This document shows, one piece after another, positions 1 through 6,626 of a stretch of DNA of 32,731 nucleotides. A program made the translations under genes and the position numbers. The notes under the pieces are model-generated. The model saw only the letters and a list, made by a program, of their open reading frames with translations. It did no database searches and was not told where the DNA came from. Numbering within the stretch: the first letter of the stretch is position 1; the number at the start of each line of letters is the position of its first letter. This DNA is from CAZWVM01 sp964637705 (lineage in GTDB: Bacteria > UBA8481), in contig CAZWVM010000013.1 of assembly GCA_964637705.1 (NCBI GenBank), positions 1 to 32,731 on the forward strand, in the 5' to 3' direction.

Positions 1-740
1 CGGCGGGCCTGGAGGACATCCTCATCATCATCGGCCGCAACAAGCGCTCCATCGTCGACCACTTCGACCGCAACGAGAGCCTGGAAAGGTTCCTCTCGGA
101 TCACGGCAAGGCGGATCTCGCCGCCCAGGTCCGCCGCATCGCCGAACTCGCCCGCATCCACTACACCTACCAGGAGGAGCCGAAGGGGCTCGGGCACGCC
201 GTCCTCATGGCCGAACCCTTCGTGGGGGATTCTCCCTTCGCCGTCTTCCTCGCCGACGACGTCATCGAGCCGCCGCCCGGCGGCCCGACCGCCATCGGCC
301 AGATGCTCGACGTCTTCGAACGCACCGGCTCCTCGGTCATCGCCCTCGAGGCCGTGCCCTGGGAGAAGGTTCCGGGCTACGGCGTCGTCGGAGGCGAGCC
401 CGCCGGCGAACGCCTGACGCACATCACGAAGGTCGTGGAGAAGCCGCCGCGCGAGGAAGCGCCGTCCAACCTCACCATCGTCGGCCGGTATCTCTTCACC
501 CCGCGCATCTTCGAGTTCCTCCGGCAGACGAAGCCGGGCCGCAACGGCGAGATCCAGCTGACCGACGCCATCGCGCGCCTGGCCGCCGCCGAGACCGTGT
601 ACGGGTTGGAGTGCGAAGGGCGCCGCTACGACACCGGCGACCCGGCCGGATTCCTCGAGGCCACGATCGAGTACGCCCTCCGATCGGAGGACGGTCCCCA
701 GATCAGGGACTACATCAGGAGACTGGCCGGAACGCTTTGA
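1..740 (+). CDS. galU: UTP-glucose-1-phosphate uridylyltransferase, 3' part
   Basis: This is the C-terminal 245 or so residues of a GalU-type nucleotidyltransferase. The first full codon is at position 3 and the gene begins before the window. GalU makes UDP-glucose from UTP and glucose-1-phosphate in the cytoplasm, feeding polysaccharide and envelope sugar synthesis. Visible family landmarks are DILIIIGRNKRSIVDHFD near the start, the PKGLGHAV motif (about residues 60-67 of this fragment), the FLADDVI acidic metal/nucleotide-sugar stretch, and the late EIQLTDAI and YDTGDPAGFL motifs. It ends cleanly at TGA 738-740. The family and reading frame are seen directly; sugar specificity for glucose is inferred from the close match to GalU rather than RmlA. 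Confidence 0.92.
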   Translation, partial: AGLEDILIIIGRNKRSIVDHFDRNESLERFLSDHGKADLAAQVRRIAELARIHYTYQEEPKGLGHAVLMAEPFVGDSPFAVFLADDVIEPPPGGPTAIGQMLDVFERTGSSVIALEAVPWEKVPGYGVVGGEPAGERLTHITKVVEKPPREEAPSNLTIVGRYLFTPRIFEFLRQTKPGRNGEIQLTDAIARLAAAETVYGLECEGRRYDTGDPAGFLEATIEYALRSEDGPQIRDYIRRLAGTL

Positions 741-815
741 TCGTCCCGGAAATACGGCTTTCTCGATGTTTTCCGATCCTGTAGGATGAGGCAACCAAAT
801 CGCGGAGGTTTCAGG

Positions 816-1046
816 ATGGACAACAAGCGTGTCGTGGCGGGGATTTGCGGGATTCTTCTGGGATCGTTCGGAGTTCACAGGTTCGTGATCGGTGATGCGC
901 AGGGCGGTATCATTCGCATCGTGATCTCGGTCGTGACCTGCGGCGCCGGCGGCCTGATCGGCCTGATCGAGGGGATCATCTACCTCACCAAGACCGACGA
1001 GGATTTCAACCAGACTTACATCGTGGGCAAGAAGGCCTGGTTCTAA
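816..1046 (+). CDS. TM2-domain small membrane protein
   Basis: A 76-residue protein of the TM2 family (two transmembrane helices). The sequence shows a first hydrophobic helix (about residues 6-20, VVAGICGILLGSFG), the family's GxHRFxxG turn (GVHRFVIGDAQGG), and a second helix around ILRIVISVVTCGAGGLIGLIEGI. The start at 816 is chosen over the in-frame ATG at 786 because a GGAGG ribosome site (804-808) lies seven bases upstream and TM2 proteins usually begin just before helix one. The molecular role of bacterial TM2 proteins is unknown. A strong intrinsic terminator follows, so it is probably a single-gene unit. Confidence 0.85.
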   Translation: MDNKRVVAGICGILLGSFGVHRFVIGDAQGGIIRIVISVVTCGAGGLIGLIEGIIYLTKTDEDFNQTYIVGKKAWF

Positions 1047-1075
1047 GAGCCTTTTCTTCCCGGCGGTTTTTCATC

Positions 1076-1130
1076 GGGCCGGAATGACATGACGGCAGGC
1101 GCCGGCGTGTCATTCTGGCCCTTTTCTTTT
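1076..1130 (+). terminator. Rho-independent terminator after the TM2 gene
   Basis: A 14-bp stem (1076-1089 with 1108-1121, one G-U wobble) is followed at once by TTTTCTTTT (1122-1130). It lies 30 bases past the TM2 stop codon. It is the only terminator in the window with a full U-tract on the plus strand. Confidence 0.9.
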
Positions 1131-1221
1131 CGTGTCCTTCCCTCGGGGCCCTTCCCGGTTTCCTGATTTCTCTCGACTTTTCAAGCCTCGCTTCGCCCGG
1201 GCACAGGCGTTGCTTTCTCGA

Positions 1222-1235
1222 ATCGCGGACGCGAT
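1222..1235. promoter_or_regulatory. Inverted repeat upstream of the Hsp20 pair
   Basis: ATCGCG-GA-CGCGAT is a perfect 6-bp inverted repeat 45 bases before the first Hsp20 start, and a further ATCGCG follows at about 1245. It could be a repressor site for the heat-shock genes. It does not match CIRCE (TTAGCACTC-N9-GAGTGCTAA) and no clear heat-shock sigma-factor promoter was found, so a role is only a suggestion. Confidence 0.25.
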
Positions 1236-1279
1236 GTCCGAGCTTATCGCGTCGAGATCGGATGCAAGGAGGTCAGGCC

Positions 1280-1717
1280 ATGTTCGACCATGATCCTTTG
1301 TTCGACAGGTTGCGCAGGGAGATGGATCGGACCTTCCGCGACGTGCTGGGCTACGACGCCGGCGGTCGCGCAAGGAACTCGTCGTTTCTCCCCCTGAACG
1401 TCTGGAGCGGCGAGGAGGAACTTCTCGTGACGGCGGAGGTGCCGGGCGTGGATCCCGAGAAGATCTCGATCTCCGTCGAGGGTGACGTGCTCTCGATCCA
1501 GGCCGAGCGGAACGAGCCGGGGATCGATCCTCGGAACGAGAAGGCCGCGGTGCTCCGGAGGGAGATCGAGGCGGGACAATTCACCCGGACATTCCAGCTC
1601 CCGTTCCGCGTCGATTCCGAGAAGGTCCGGGCGTCCCTGAAGAACGGCATTCTGTCCGTGACCCTGCCGCGCGCGGCCGAGGATCGCCCCCGGCGCATCG
1701 CGGTCAGCGGCCACTGA
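1280..1717 (+). CDS. Hsp20/alpha-crystallin small heat-shock protein (first of two)
   Basis: A 145-residue small heat-shock protein, an ATP-independent holdase that keeps unfolding proteins soluble. The alpha-crystallin domain runs from about residue 38 (FLPLNVWSGEEELLVTAEVPGV) to 135, with the conserved A-x3-NG-x-L signature as ASLKNGILSVTLP and a C-terminal I-x-V oligomerisation motif (RIAVSGH). The start at 1280 is preferred over ATG 1262 because AAGGAGG (1266-1272) sits seven bases before it. The gene is 28 bases upstream of a second, different Hsp20, so the two are almost certainly cotranscribed. Confidence 0.93.
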   Translation: MFDHDPLFDRLRREMDRTFRDVLGYDAGGRARNSSFLPLNVWSGEEELLVTAEVPGVDPEKISISVEGDVLSIQAERNEPGIDPRNEKAAVLRREIEAGQFTRTFQLPFRVDSEKVRASLKNGILSVTLPRAAEDRPRRIAVSGH

Positions 1718-1745
1718 GCCCGTGCAGCGGGAGGAGGTTCGAGCC

Positions 1746-2159
1746 ATGAAGAGGAACAAGGATCTTACGACGGACGTTTCGCGAGCGGGAGTTCCGGCGC
1801 CTTCCGGGGCCGAGCGAATCTCGCGGCGCCCGCTCTATGCGCCGCCGGCCAACATCGTGGAGGATCCCGAGAGCGTCAGGGTCTTCGTGGACATGCCGGG
1901 AGCCGATGAGTCGTCGCTCGACCTGACCGTCGAGAAGGACCGGCTCGTCATCCGCGCATCCGCGCCCGACGCGGAACCCGCAGGCAAGGGGCTCTACTAC
2001 GCCGAGTATCGCCCCGGCGATTACGAGCGTGTCTTTCTCCTGACCCAGGAGATCGACCGGGATAAGATCGCGGCAGAGTTCAAGAACGGCGTCCTGGCGG
2101 TCACGCTTCCGAAGGGGGCCTACGCCCGGAGCCGGCGCATCGAGGTCACGACGCACTGA
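1746..2159 (+). CDS. Hsp20/alpha-crystallin small heat-shock protein (second of two)
   Basis: A 137-residue Hsp20 with a longer N-terminal arm than its neighbour. The alpha-crystallin domain begins around PPANIVEDPESVRVFVDMPG and ends with AEFKNGVLAVTLP and the I-x-V tail RIEVTTH. The start at 1746 follows a GGGAGGAGG ribosome site (about 1729-1737). The two Hsp20s differ across most of their length, so this is an old duplication or a two-class arrangement, not a recent tandem copy. Two-class small heat-shock pairs often form hetero-oligomers; that is an inference here. Confidence 0.92.
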   Translation: MKRNKDLTTDVSRAGVPAPSGAERISRRPLYAPPANIVEDPESVRVFVDMPGADESSLDLTVEKDRLVIRASAPDAEPAGKGLYYAEYRPGDYERVFLLTQEIDRDKIAAEFKNGVLAVTLPKGAYARSRRIEVTTH

Positions 2160-2166
2160 GGTGAAC

Positions 2167-2197
2167 CGTGGGGGCGAGTCGGATTCTCGCCCCCACG
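2167..2197 (+). terminator. Perfect 12-bp hairpin after the Hsp20 operon
   Basis: CGTGGGGGCGAG (2167-2178) pairs perfectly with 2186-2197 around a 7-base loop, starting 8 bases after the Hsp20 stop. No U-tract follows, so it is either a U-less terminator or a 3'-end protecting structure. Confidence 0.6.
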
Positions 2198-2264
2198 TGC
2201 CGGTTGCATCGTTCTCCGGCCTCGACTACGTTCTCCGCATGATCGTCCCGGAAATGCCGCGCTG

Positions 2265-3038
2265 ATGGCGCGCCCGATGCAGGATATCGGCCGTCGCTCC
2301 GCCGTGGGAATTCTGGGCGTGGCCTGCTTCGTCGCCTGTCTCTTCGGCCCCCCGATGCTGGCCCTGCTCCTCTTCGCCGCGATCATGGTCGCCGGGCTCT
2401 GGGAAGTGCGGGCTCTCGTGGCGCCCCTCGATCCGCGCCTTCCGGCGCGTTCCCTGCTCGTCGCGGCGGCGGGCGTCCTTCCTTTCCTGCATCCCGGAGC
2501 CTCGCCGGCGCCCTCGACGGCCTTCGCGGTCCTGACGCTCGCGATGCTCGCGACCTTCGCGTCCGGCCGAGTCGTGGCATGGCTTTACGCCCTGCAGGTG
2601 GCGATGGGTTGCATCGCCGCGGTCTTCATCCGCCTCGATCACGGACCGCTTCCTCTGCTTGCCGTGCTCCTCGCGACCTGGGCGGCCGACGTCGGCGGCT
2701 ACCTGGTCGGGATGCGCTTCGGAAAGACGCCGCTGGCCCCCGGGATTTCTCCCGCGAAAACGCGCGAAGGGGCCTTGGGAGGGCTTCTTCTCTCGTATGG
2801 GGCGCTCGCCCTCATGGGGTATCTCGTGGACCGGCTTCCCGCCGCCCTGGCGCTGGGTTTTGTGGCGGGAACCCTGGGGCAAATCGGTGATCTCGCCGAG
2901 TCACGCCTCAAGCGGATGTCGGGGATCAAGGATTCCGGGTCTCTCCTGCCGGGCCACGGCGGCATTCTCGACCGCTTCGACGCCTTCTTCGTGAACTCGG
3001 CGCTCGGCCTCTGGATCGTCGAGCGGCTCTGGAACTGA
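2265..3038 (+). CDS. cdsA: Phosphatidate cytidylyltransferase
   Basis: A 257-residue integral membrane enzyme that makes CDP-diacylglycerol from phosphatidate and CTP, the branch point for phospholipid synthesis. About seven hydrophobic segments are visible (e.g. residues 14-28, 31-45, 65-76, 86-99, 105-121, 130-149, 171-188). The family signature S-x-[LIVMF]-K-R-x4-K-D-x-G-x2-L-P-x-H-G-G-x-x-D-R-x-D is matched exactly at residues 213-239, including the catalytic DRFD. No ribosome site is obvious before ATG 2265; a further ATG lies at 2277. The gene stands alone here: frr/uppS and dxr, its usual neighbours, are absent. It converges on dapL with a 6-base gap. Confidence 0.92.
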   Translation: MARPMQDIGRRSAVGILGVACFVACLFGPPMLALLLFAAIMVAGLWEVRALVAPLDPRLPARSLLVAAAGVLPFLHPGASPAPSTAFAVLTLAMLATFASGRVVAWLYALQVAMGCIAAVFIRLDHGPLPLLAVLLATWAADVGGYLVGMRFGKTPLAPGISPAKTREGALGGLLLSYGALALMGYLVDRLPAALALGFVAGTLGQIGDLAESRLKRMSGIKDSGSLLPGHGGILDRFDAFFVNSALGLWIVERLWN

Positions 3039-3044
3039 CCTTCG

Positions 3045-4277
3045 CTAGAACTCCATCCGGGTCCGGATCCGCTCCACCGCCTCTTCGATACGTTTCCGCT
3101 CGCCAAAGGCGCTCAGGCGGAAATAGCCTTCACCCGAGGGGCCGAAGCCCGCTCCCGGCGTGCCGACGACGTGGGCCTCGGAGAGAAGGCGGTCGAAGAA
3201 GTCCCAGCTCTTCGCCCCGCCCGGGAGCCTGAGCCAGATGTAGGGCGCGTTGACGCCGCCGTGGACCTCGAAGCCGGCTTGCGAAAGACCCTGCCGGATG
3301 ATCGCGGCGTTTCCCAGGTAATACTCGATCAGCCTCTTCACCTCGAGTCGCCCCGCGTCGGAGTACACCGCCTCCGCCGCGCGCTGCACGGGATAGGAGA
3401 CGCCGTTGAACTTGGTGCAATGGCGGCGGTTCCAGAGGCCGTTGAGGGCGACGCGCCCGGAACCGGCGGCGGCGGTGACGGCCTTCGGCACGACCGTGAA
3501 GGCGCACCGTGTGCCCGTGAAACCGGCGTTCTTCGAGAAACTCCGGAACTCGATCGCCACCTCCTTCGCCCCCTCGATCTCGTAGATCGAGTGAGGGATC
3601 GCGGGATCGGTGATGTAGGACTCGTAGGCGGCGTCGAAGAGGATGACCGCGTCATGCCGCCGCGCGTAGTCGACCCAGCGCCCGAGGATCTCGCGGTCGA
3701 GGACGGCGCCGGTCGGGTTGTTCGGGGAGCAGAGGTAGACGATGTCGACGCGCTCCCCGGGCGGCTCGGGACGGAAGCCGTTCTCCGCTGTGCAGGGGAG
3801 ATAGGAGAGACCCTCGTAGCGGCCGGAGTCGTCGCACGATCCCGTCCGCCCCGCCATCACGTTCGTATCGACGTAGACCGGGTAGACCGGATCCTGCACG
3901 AGAATGCGGTTATCGAGCGCGAAGAGCTCCTGGATGTTGCCCGTGTCGCACTTCGATCCGTCGGAGACGAAGACCTCGTCCGGAGCGATTTCGACTCCGC
4001 GCGCGCGGAAGTCGTGCTCGACGATCTTCTCGATCAGGAAGGAATACCCCTGTTCCGGCCCGTATCCGCGGAACGTCTCCTTCCGTCCCATCTCGTCGAC
4101 CGCCGCATGGAAGGCCGCTACGAGAGAGGCGGGCAGGGGTTCGGTGACATCGCCGATCCCGAGACGGATGACATCCGCGCCCGGGTGGGTTTCACGGAAT
4201 TTCACCGTTCGCCTGGCGATCTCGGGGAAGAGATAACCGGCCTTCAGCTTCAGGAAATGTTCGTTGATCCGAGCCAT
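3045..4277 (-). CDS. dapL: LL-diaminopimelate aminotransferase
   Basis: A 410-residue class I/II PLP aminotransferase that converts tetrahydrodipicolinate straight to LL-diaminopimelate, bypassing the succinylase or acetylase steps of lysine and peptidoglycan synthesis. The N-terminus MARINEHFLKLKAGYLFPEI is characteristic of DapL. Further landmarks are LGIGDVTEPLP (39-49), GYGPEQGY (71-78), SPNNPTG (184-190), DAAY (215-218) and the Schiff-base lysine K249 in SFSKNAGFTGTR. Length is normal for the family. It is transcribed away from the 380-bp gap that separates it from the dapB operon, so both key genes of the DapL route lie close together but in separate units. Confidence 0.96.
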   Translation of the reverse strand: MARINEHFLKLKAGYLFPEIARRTVKFRETHPGADVIRLGIGDVTEPLPASLVAAFHAAVDEMGRKETFRGYGPEQGYSFLIEKIVEHDFRARGVEIAPDEVFVSDGSKCDTGNIQELFALDNRILVQDPVYPVYVDTNVMAGRTGSCDDSGRYEGLSYLPCTAENGFRPEPPGERVDIVYLCSPNNPTGAVLDREILGRWVDYARRHDAVILFDAAYESYITDPAIPHSIYEIEGAKEVAIEFRSFSKNAGFTGTRCAFTVVPKAVTAAAGSGRVALNGLWNRRHCTKFNGVSYPVQRAAEAVYSDAGRLEVKRLIEYYLGNAAIIRQGLSQAGFEVHGGVNAPYIWLRLPGGAKSWDFFDRLLSEAHVVGTPGAGFGPSGEGYFRLSAFGERKRIEEAVERIRTRMEF

Positions 4278-4380
4278 GGCAATGAACCTCGTTCGTGAAA
4301 GGATGAAGCGCTATTGGACGGGCTTCTCCCCCCCGGTGTCAAGGACGCCGCGCGTCCCTTGATCCCCGAAGGTTGAATCG

Positions 4381-4407
4381 CCACCGAGTCACGGAGACAA
4401 GGAGAAA
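4381..4407 (+). repeat. CACCGAGTCACGGAGA-type intergenic repeat, copy 1
   Basis: The stretch CCACCGAGTCACGGAGAC and the following AAGGAGAAA resemble the CAC(A/G)GAGACACGGAGA repeats that scatter between genes in many environmental bacterial genomes and often lie just upstream of GxxExxY-family genes. Its orientation is opposite to the copy at 4582-4609. The identification comes from remembered pattern, not a search. Confidence 0.45.
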
Positions 4408-4450
4408 GTCCTGCTACCTCTTCTCGAGGCGGGGTAAATGAAGTTTTCCA

Positions 4451-4470
4451 CTTTCACCCACCGGTGAAAG
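4451..4470. repeat. 8-bp inverted repeat CTTTCACC/GGTGAAAG
   Basis: A perfect 8-bp stem (4451-4458 with 4463-4470) around a 4-base loop lies inside the decayed gap. It is about 180 bases from dapL's start codon, too far for a simple promoter operator. It may be part of the degraded repeat element. Confidence 0.4.
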
Positions 4471-4522
4471 CCGACTCCCGCAGTCAACGAGGATTTGACA
4501 TGACCAGGAACCCGATCCGGCT

Positions 4523-4591
4523 TTACTTTGAACTCAATACGATTTCCATGATCTCTTGATCACAGATTGCGTTGATTCGATCCCTGTTCAT
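4523..4591 (-). pseudogene. Decayed 5' fragment resembling a GxxExxY-family gene
   Basis: On the minus strand an ATG at 4591 opens 22 codons, MNRDRINAI then CDQEIMEIVLSSK, before TAA at 4523. The opening MN-x-D-x-INAI resembles the N-terminus of many GxxExxY proteins (PF13366-type, function unclear), and the DNA just before it (CACGGAGAACACCGAG) is the repeat commonly found upstream of those genes. The diagnostic GxxExxY segment and everything after it are missing. It is therefore read as a remnant, not a working gene. The match is short and the alternative is chance plus the repeat. Confidence 0.4.
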
Positions 4592-4609
4592 CTCGGTGTT
4601 CTCCGTGCC
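4582..4609 (-). repeat. CACGGAGAACACCGAG-type intergenic repeat, copy 2
   Basis: Read on the minus strand this is GGCACGGAGAACACCGAGAT, running into the ATG of the fragment at 4591. It shares the CACGGAGA core and ACCGAG block with copy 1 but points the other way, so the two copies face each other across about 170 bp. Confidence 0.5.
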
Positions 4610-4613
4610 TCGA

Positions 4614-4641
4614 GCCCGCCGGAGCGGACGCTTCGGCGGGC
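4614..4641 (-). terminator. GC-rich hairpin downstream of folK
   Basis: GCCCGCCG (4614-4621) pairs with CGGCGGGC (4634-4641), and inner AGCG/CGCT bases can extend the stem. It begins 17 bases beyond the folK stop on the minus strand. No U-tract follows, as with several other gene-end hairpins in this window. Confidence 0.5.
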
Positions 4642-4658
4642 GGGTGGTGAATGAACAC

Positions 4659-5150
4659 CTATTCCGGGGATTCAGGGCGTCGGGGCCGCTGGGCGACGAA
4701 ACCCAGAATGCGCATCGGCTCGAGCACGAAGGGGCGTTCCCAGAGTCGCGGATGAGGCACGCGCAGGTCCGGCTCGATGACGACGACCGGGCCCGAGGAG
4801 TTCTCGAGGAAGAGAATGTCCAGGTCGAGCGTGCGGGGCAGGTAAAGCCCCTTCTCGGTGGGATCGCGTCCCGCCCGGGTCTCGAGTTGCTGCAGCGCGC
4901 GCAACAGGGAACGCGGAGTGCCAAGGTAGGATCCTCGCCCGACGGCGTTGAGGTAAGGCGGGATTTCCGGGGCGGGGCGTCCGGTCCTGTCCACCGCCGC
5001 GCTCTCGACGGGCGGAGTCGACACGAATCCCTCGAGAAGAAGAGAGAGATCGCCCGCGGCCTTCGCGAGGGTGGCGGCGCGGTCGCCGAGGTTGGAGCCG
5101 AGCCCGACCCAGGCGACGAGGGGAGAAGCCGGCGAGGGCCGGCCGGTCAT
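4659..5150 (-). CDS. folK: 2-amino-4-hydroxy-6-hydroxymethyldihydropteridine pyrophosphokinase
   Basis: A 163-residue HPPK that transfers pyrophosphate from ATP to 6-hydroxymethyl-dihydropterin in folate synthesis. The N-terminal WVGLGSNLGDR motif (about 14-24), the substrate region PYLNAVGRG, and the signature PRTLDLDIL (about 111-119, with the Mg-binding aspartates) followed by VPHPRLWERPFVLEP are all present. Its ATG overlaps the folB stop by four bases (5147-5150), so translation is coupled to folB. It is the last gene of dapB-folB-folK. Confidence 0.95.
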   Translation of the reverse strand: MTGRPSPASPLVAWVGLGSNLGDRAATLAKAAGDLSLLLEGFVSTPPVESAAVDRTGRPAPEIPPYLNAVGRGSYLGTPRSLLRALQQLETRAGRDPTEKGLYLPRTLDLDILFLENSSGPVVVIEPDLRVPHPRLWERPFVLEPMRILGFVAQRPRRPESPE

Positions 5151-5512
5151 CGTTCGCGCGAGACGGTGATGTCGGCGTGGCGCAGGGGATGGCGAAGGAT
5201 CGGGCGGAGCTTCCGGACCGTCACCGTGGCGCGCGTCAGGAGGGGAAATTCGTCGAGGAGCGCCTCGGCGATGAGCGCGGCGAGGGGCTCGACGAGACGA
5301 TAGCGGCGGGCGTGGAAGAGTTCGACGGCTCGATCCGCGATCGCGGCATAGTCGGGGCGCCCCTCGAGGGTATCGCGCCGGGCCTTCCTCGGCTCGGGAT
5401 ACGCCGCCTCGACCGTCAGTTCGAACGGTCCGCCCTCCTTCGCCTCCTTCGTCTCCAAACCGTGGTAGCCCCAGAGCGACAGCCCCTCGATGCGAATGAC
5501 CGCGTCGCCCAT
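5147..5512 (-). CDS. folB: Dihydroneopterin aldolase
   Basis: A 121-residue enzyme that cleaves dihydroneopterin to hydroxymethyl-dihydropterin, the substrate of the next gene's product. The sequence shows the DHNA pattern: IRIEGLSLWGYHG at the N-terminus, the conserved glutamate in ETKEAKEGGPFELTVEA, DYAAIADRAVELF, LVEPLAALIAEALL and the catalytic lysine in VTVRKLRPIL. The start at 5512 gives the normal family length and lies 7 bases past the dapB stop. An in-frame ATG at 5545 would add 11 residues overlapping dapB and cannot be excluded. Neither start has a clear ribosome site, consistent with coupling to dapB. Confidence 0.9.
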   Translation of the reverse strand: MGDAVIRIEGLSLWGYHGLETKEAKEGGPFELTVEAAYPEPRKARRDTLEGRPDYAAIADRAVELFHARRYRLVEPLAALIAEALLDEFPLLTRATVTVRKLRPILRHPLRHADITVSRER

Positions 5513-5519
5513 GGCGGGG

Positions 5520-6335
5520 TCAGGCCGTTGCGCCGAAAAGGACATCGGCCATCGAGTAGCGGCCGGCGGGCTTGCCGGCGAGGAAGAGAGCGGCCCTCAG
5601 GGCGCCCCGGGCGAAGGTGTCGCGGGAGGTGGCGCGGTGCGTCAACTCGATCCGCTCGCCCGCGGTCGCATAGTAGACGGTGTGCTCTCCGACGATATCG
5701 CCGGCGCGCACGGCATGGACGCCGATCTCGCCCGCGACCCGCTTGGCGTCCGCGCCTTCGCGCCCGAAGATCGCCCTGTCGCGCGCGACCCCGCGCGCCT
5801 CCGCGACGACATCGAGGAGCCTGAGCGCGGTGCCGGAGGGGGCGTCCTTCTTCTTGTTGTGGTGAGCCTCCACGATTTCGATGTCGTAGCCCTCATCCAG
5901 GGCCTTCGCGATGAGGGGGGCGATGCGGAAGAGCAGGTTCACCCCGACGGACATGTTGGGGGCGCATATGAAGGGGATCTCTTTTGCAATTCGTTCCAGC
6001 TCCGCGTCCTCCGCAGCCGAGAGTCCGGTGGTTCCCACGACGAGAGCGAGGCCGCGGGCGGCCGCGAGCCGGGCGTGCGCCAGGGAGGCGTTCGGGAAGG
6101 TGAAGTCGATGAGGACGTCGGAGTTCTGGAGCGCGCGCTCCGCATCGGCGATGATCGGGACGTGCAGCTCCCCGCAACCGGCCGCGATGCCGGCGTCGCG
6201 GCCCACGGCCGGATGACCGGTGACCTCGAAGGCGCCCGTCAGCTTGAAGTTTTTCATCTCGGAGGCGAGGGCGATGATTCGGCCGCCCATGCGCCCGCCC
6301 GCGCCGGAGACGGCGAGTCGGATCGGATTGGTCAT
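5520..6335 (-). CDS. dapB: 4-hydroxy-tetrahydrodipicolinate reductase
   Basis: A 271-residue NAD(P)H-dependent reductase that makes tetrahydrodipicolinate, the substrate of DapL encoded 1.2 kb away. The Rossmann loop VSGAGGRMGGRI (9-20), VLIDFT, GTTGLS, APNMSVGVN, and the signature EIVEAHHNKKKDAPSGTAL with the catalytic histidine and lysine are all visible. It heads the dapB-folB-folK operon. No ribosome site precedes the ATG; instead a promoter-like TTGCCC-17-TAAACT ends exactly six bases before it, suggesting a leaderless mRNA. Confidence 0.96.
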   Translation of the reverse strand: MTNPIRLAVSGAGGRMGGRIIALASEMKNFKLTGAFEVTGHPAVGRDAGIAAGCGELHVPIIADAERALQNSDVLIDFTFPNASLAHARLAAARGLALVVGTTGLSAAEDAELERIAKEIPFICAPNMSVGVNLLFRIAPLIAKALDEGYDIEIVEAHHNKKKDAPSGTALRLLDVVAEARGVARDRAIFGREGADAKRVAGEIGVHAVRAGDIVGEHTVYYATAGERIELTHRATSRDTFARGALRAALFLAGKPAGRYSMADVLFGATA

Positions 6336-6341
6336 ACGGCG

Positions 6342-6370
6342 AGTTTACGGCGTGCCGTCCCTTCGGGCAA
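6342..6370 (-). promoter_or_regulatory. Promoter-like element, leaderless geometry, dapB
   Basis: On the minus strand TTGCCC (6370-6365) and TAAACT (6347-6342) each match 4 of 6 consensus bases with an ideal 17-bp spacer. Six bases separate the -10 hexamer from the dapB ATG at 6335, so transcription would start at the start codon. Confidence 0.5.
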
Positions 6371-6463
6371 CCCGTCGGCTTCATGGCTCTTCCTCACGCT
6401 GGATCGGAATTGTAAAGCATGGAAAACCAGTCGATTCTGTATGAAAATACACCGTGATAGTCC

Positions 6464-6493
6464 TTGCGGCCACTTTCCGGCGTGAATTATGAT
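6464..6493 (+). promoter_or_regulatory. Promoter-like element before the FecR-domain gene
   Basis: TTGCGG (6464-6469), an 18-bp spacer, and TATGAT (6488-6493, 5 of 6 to consensus). It would give a leader of about 125 bases before the GTG at 6627, which carries an AAAGGGG ribosome site and, just before that, a small GTTCC/GGAAC hairpin (6592-6606). The rest of the 290-bp gap shows nothing else clear. Confidence 0.4.
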
Positions 6494-6626
6494 TTCAGCG
6501 GATGAAGAAGCTTCGCCCATTTCTATTTTCTGGCCTTATGATTCCCATCCGGACGGGTCATTGCATGATCGAAACCAGAGGTGTCCTTCGTGTTCCTTCG
6601 GGGAACGGAAAGGGGTTGATGAGACC

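Larger units (their letters stand above)
4278..4658. other. 380-bp gap between folK and dapL
   Basis: No intact gene is seen here. The gap holds the dapL upstream region, two partial copies of a CACGGAGA-type repeat in opposite orientation (4381-4407 and 4582-4609), an 8-bp hairpin (4451-4470), a short decayed reading frame (4523-4591, minus strand) and a GC-rich hairpin after folK (4614-4641). The central part (about 4430-4600) is clearly less GC-rich than its surroundings, as expected for inserted or decaying sequence. Confidence 0.6.

Noticed and set aside
77..1600. TIR-like nucleotide-binding domain suggested by KKIFILHGRG in the DHH protein (residues 78-87)
   Set aside because: Only the opening resembles HGRD-type TIR-like proteins; the following TIIEKFE and later motifs are absent. 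The coordinates given are nominal; the segment lies near 18490-18515.
738..2255. Shared 16-mer TGATCGTCCCGGAAAT at 738-753 and 2240-2255
   Set aside because: One pair only, with unlike flanks; a chance 16-base match in a window this size is not improbable. No promoter or operator fit was found.
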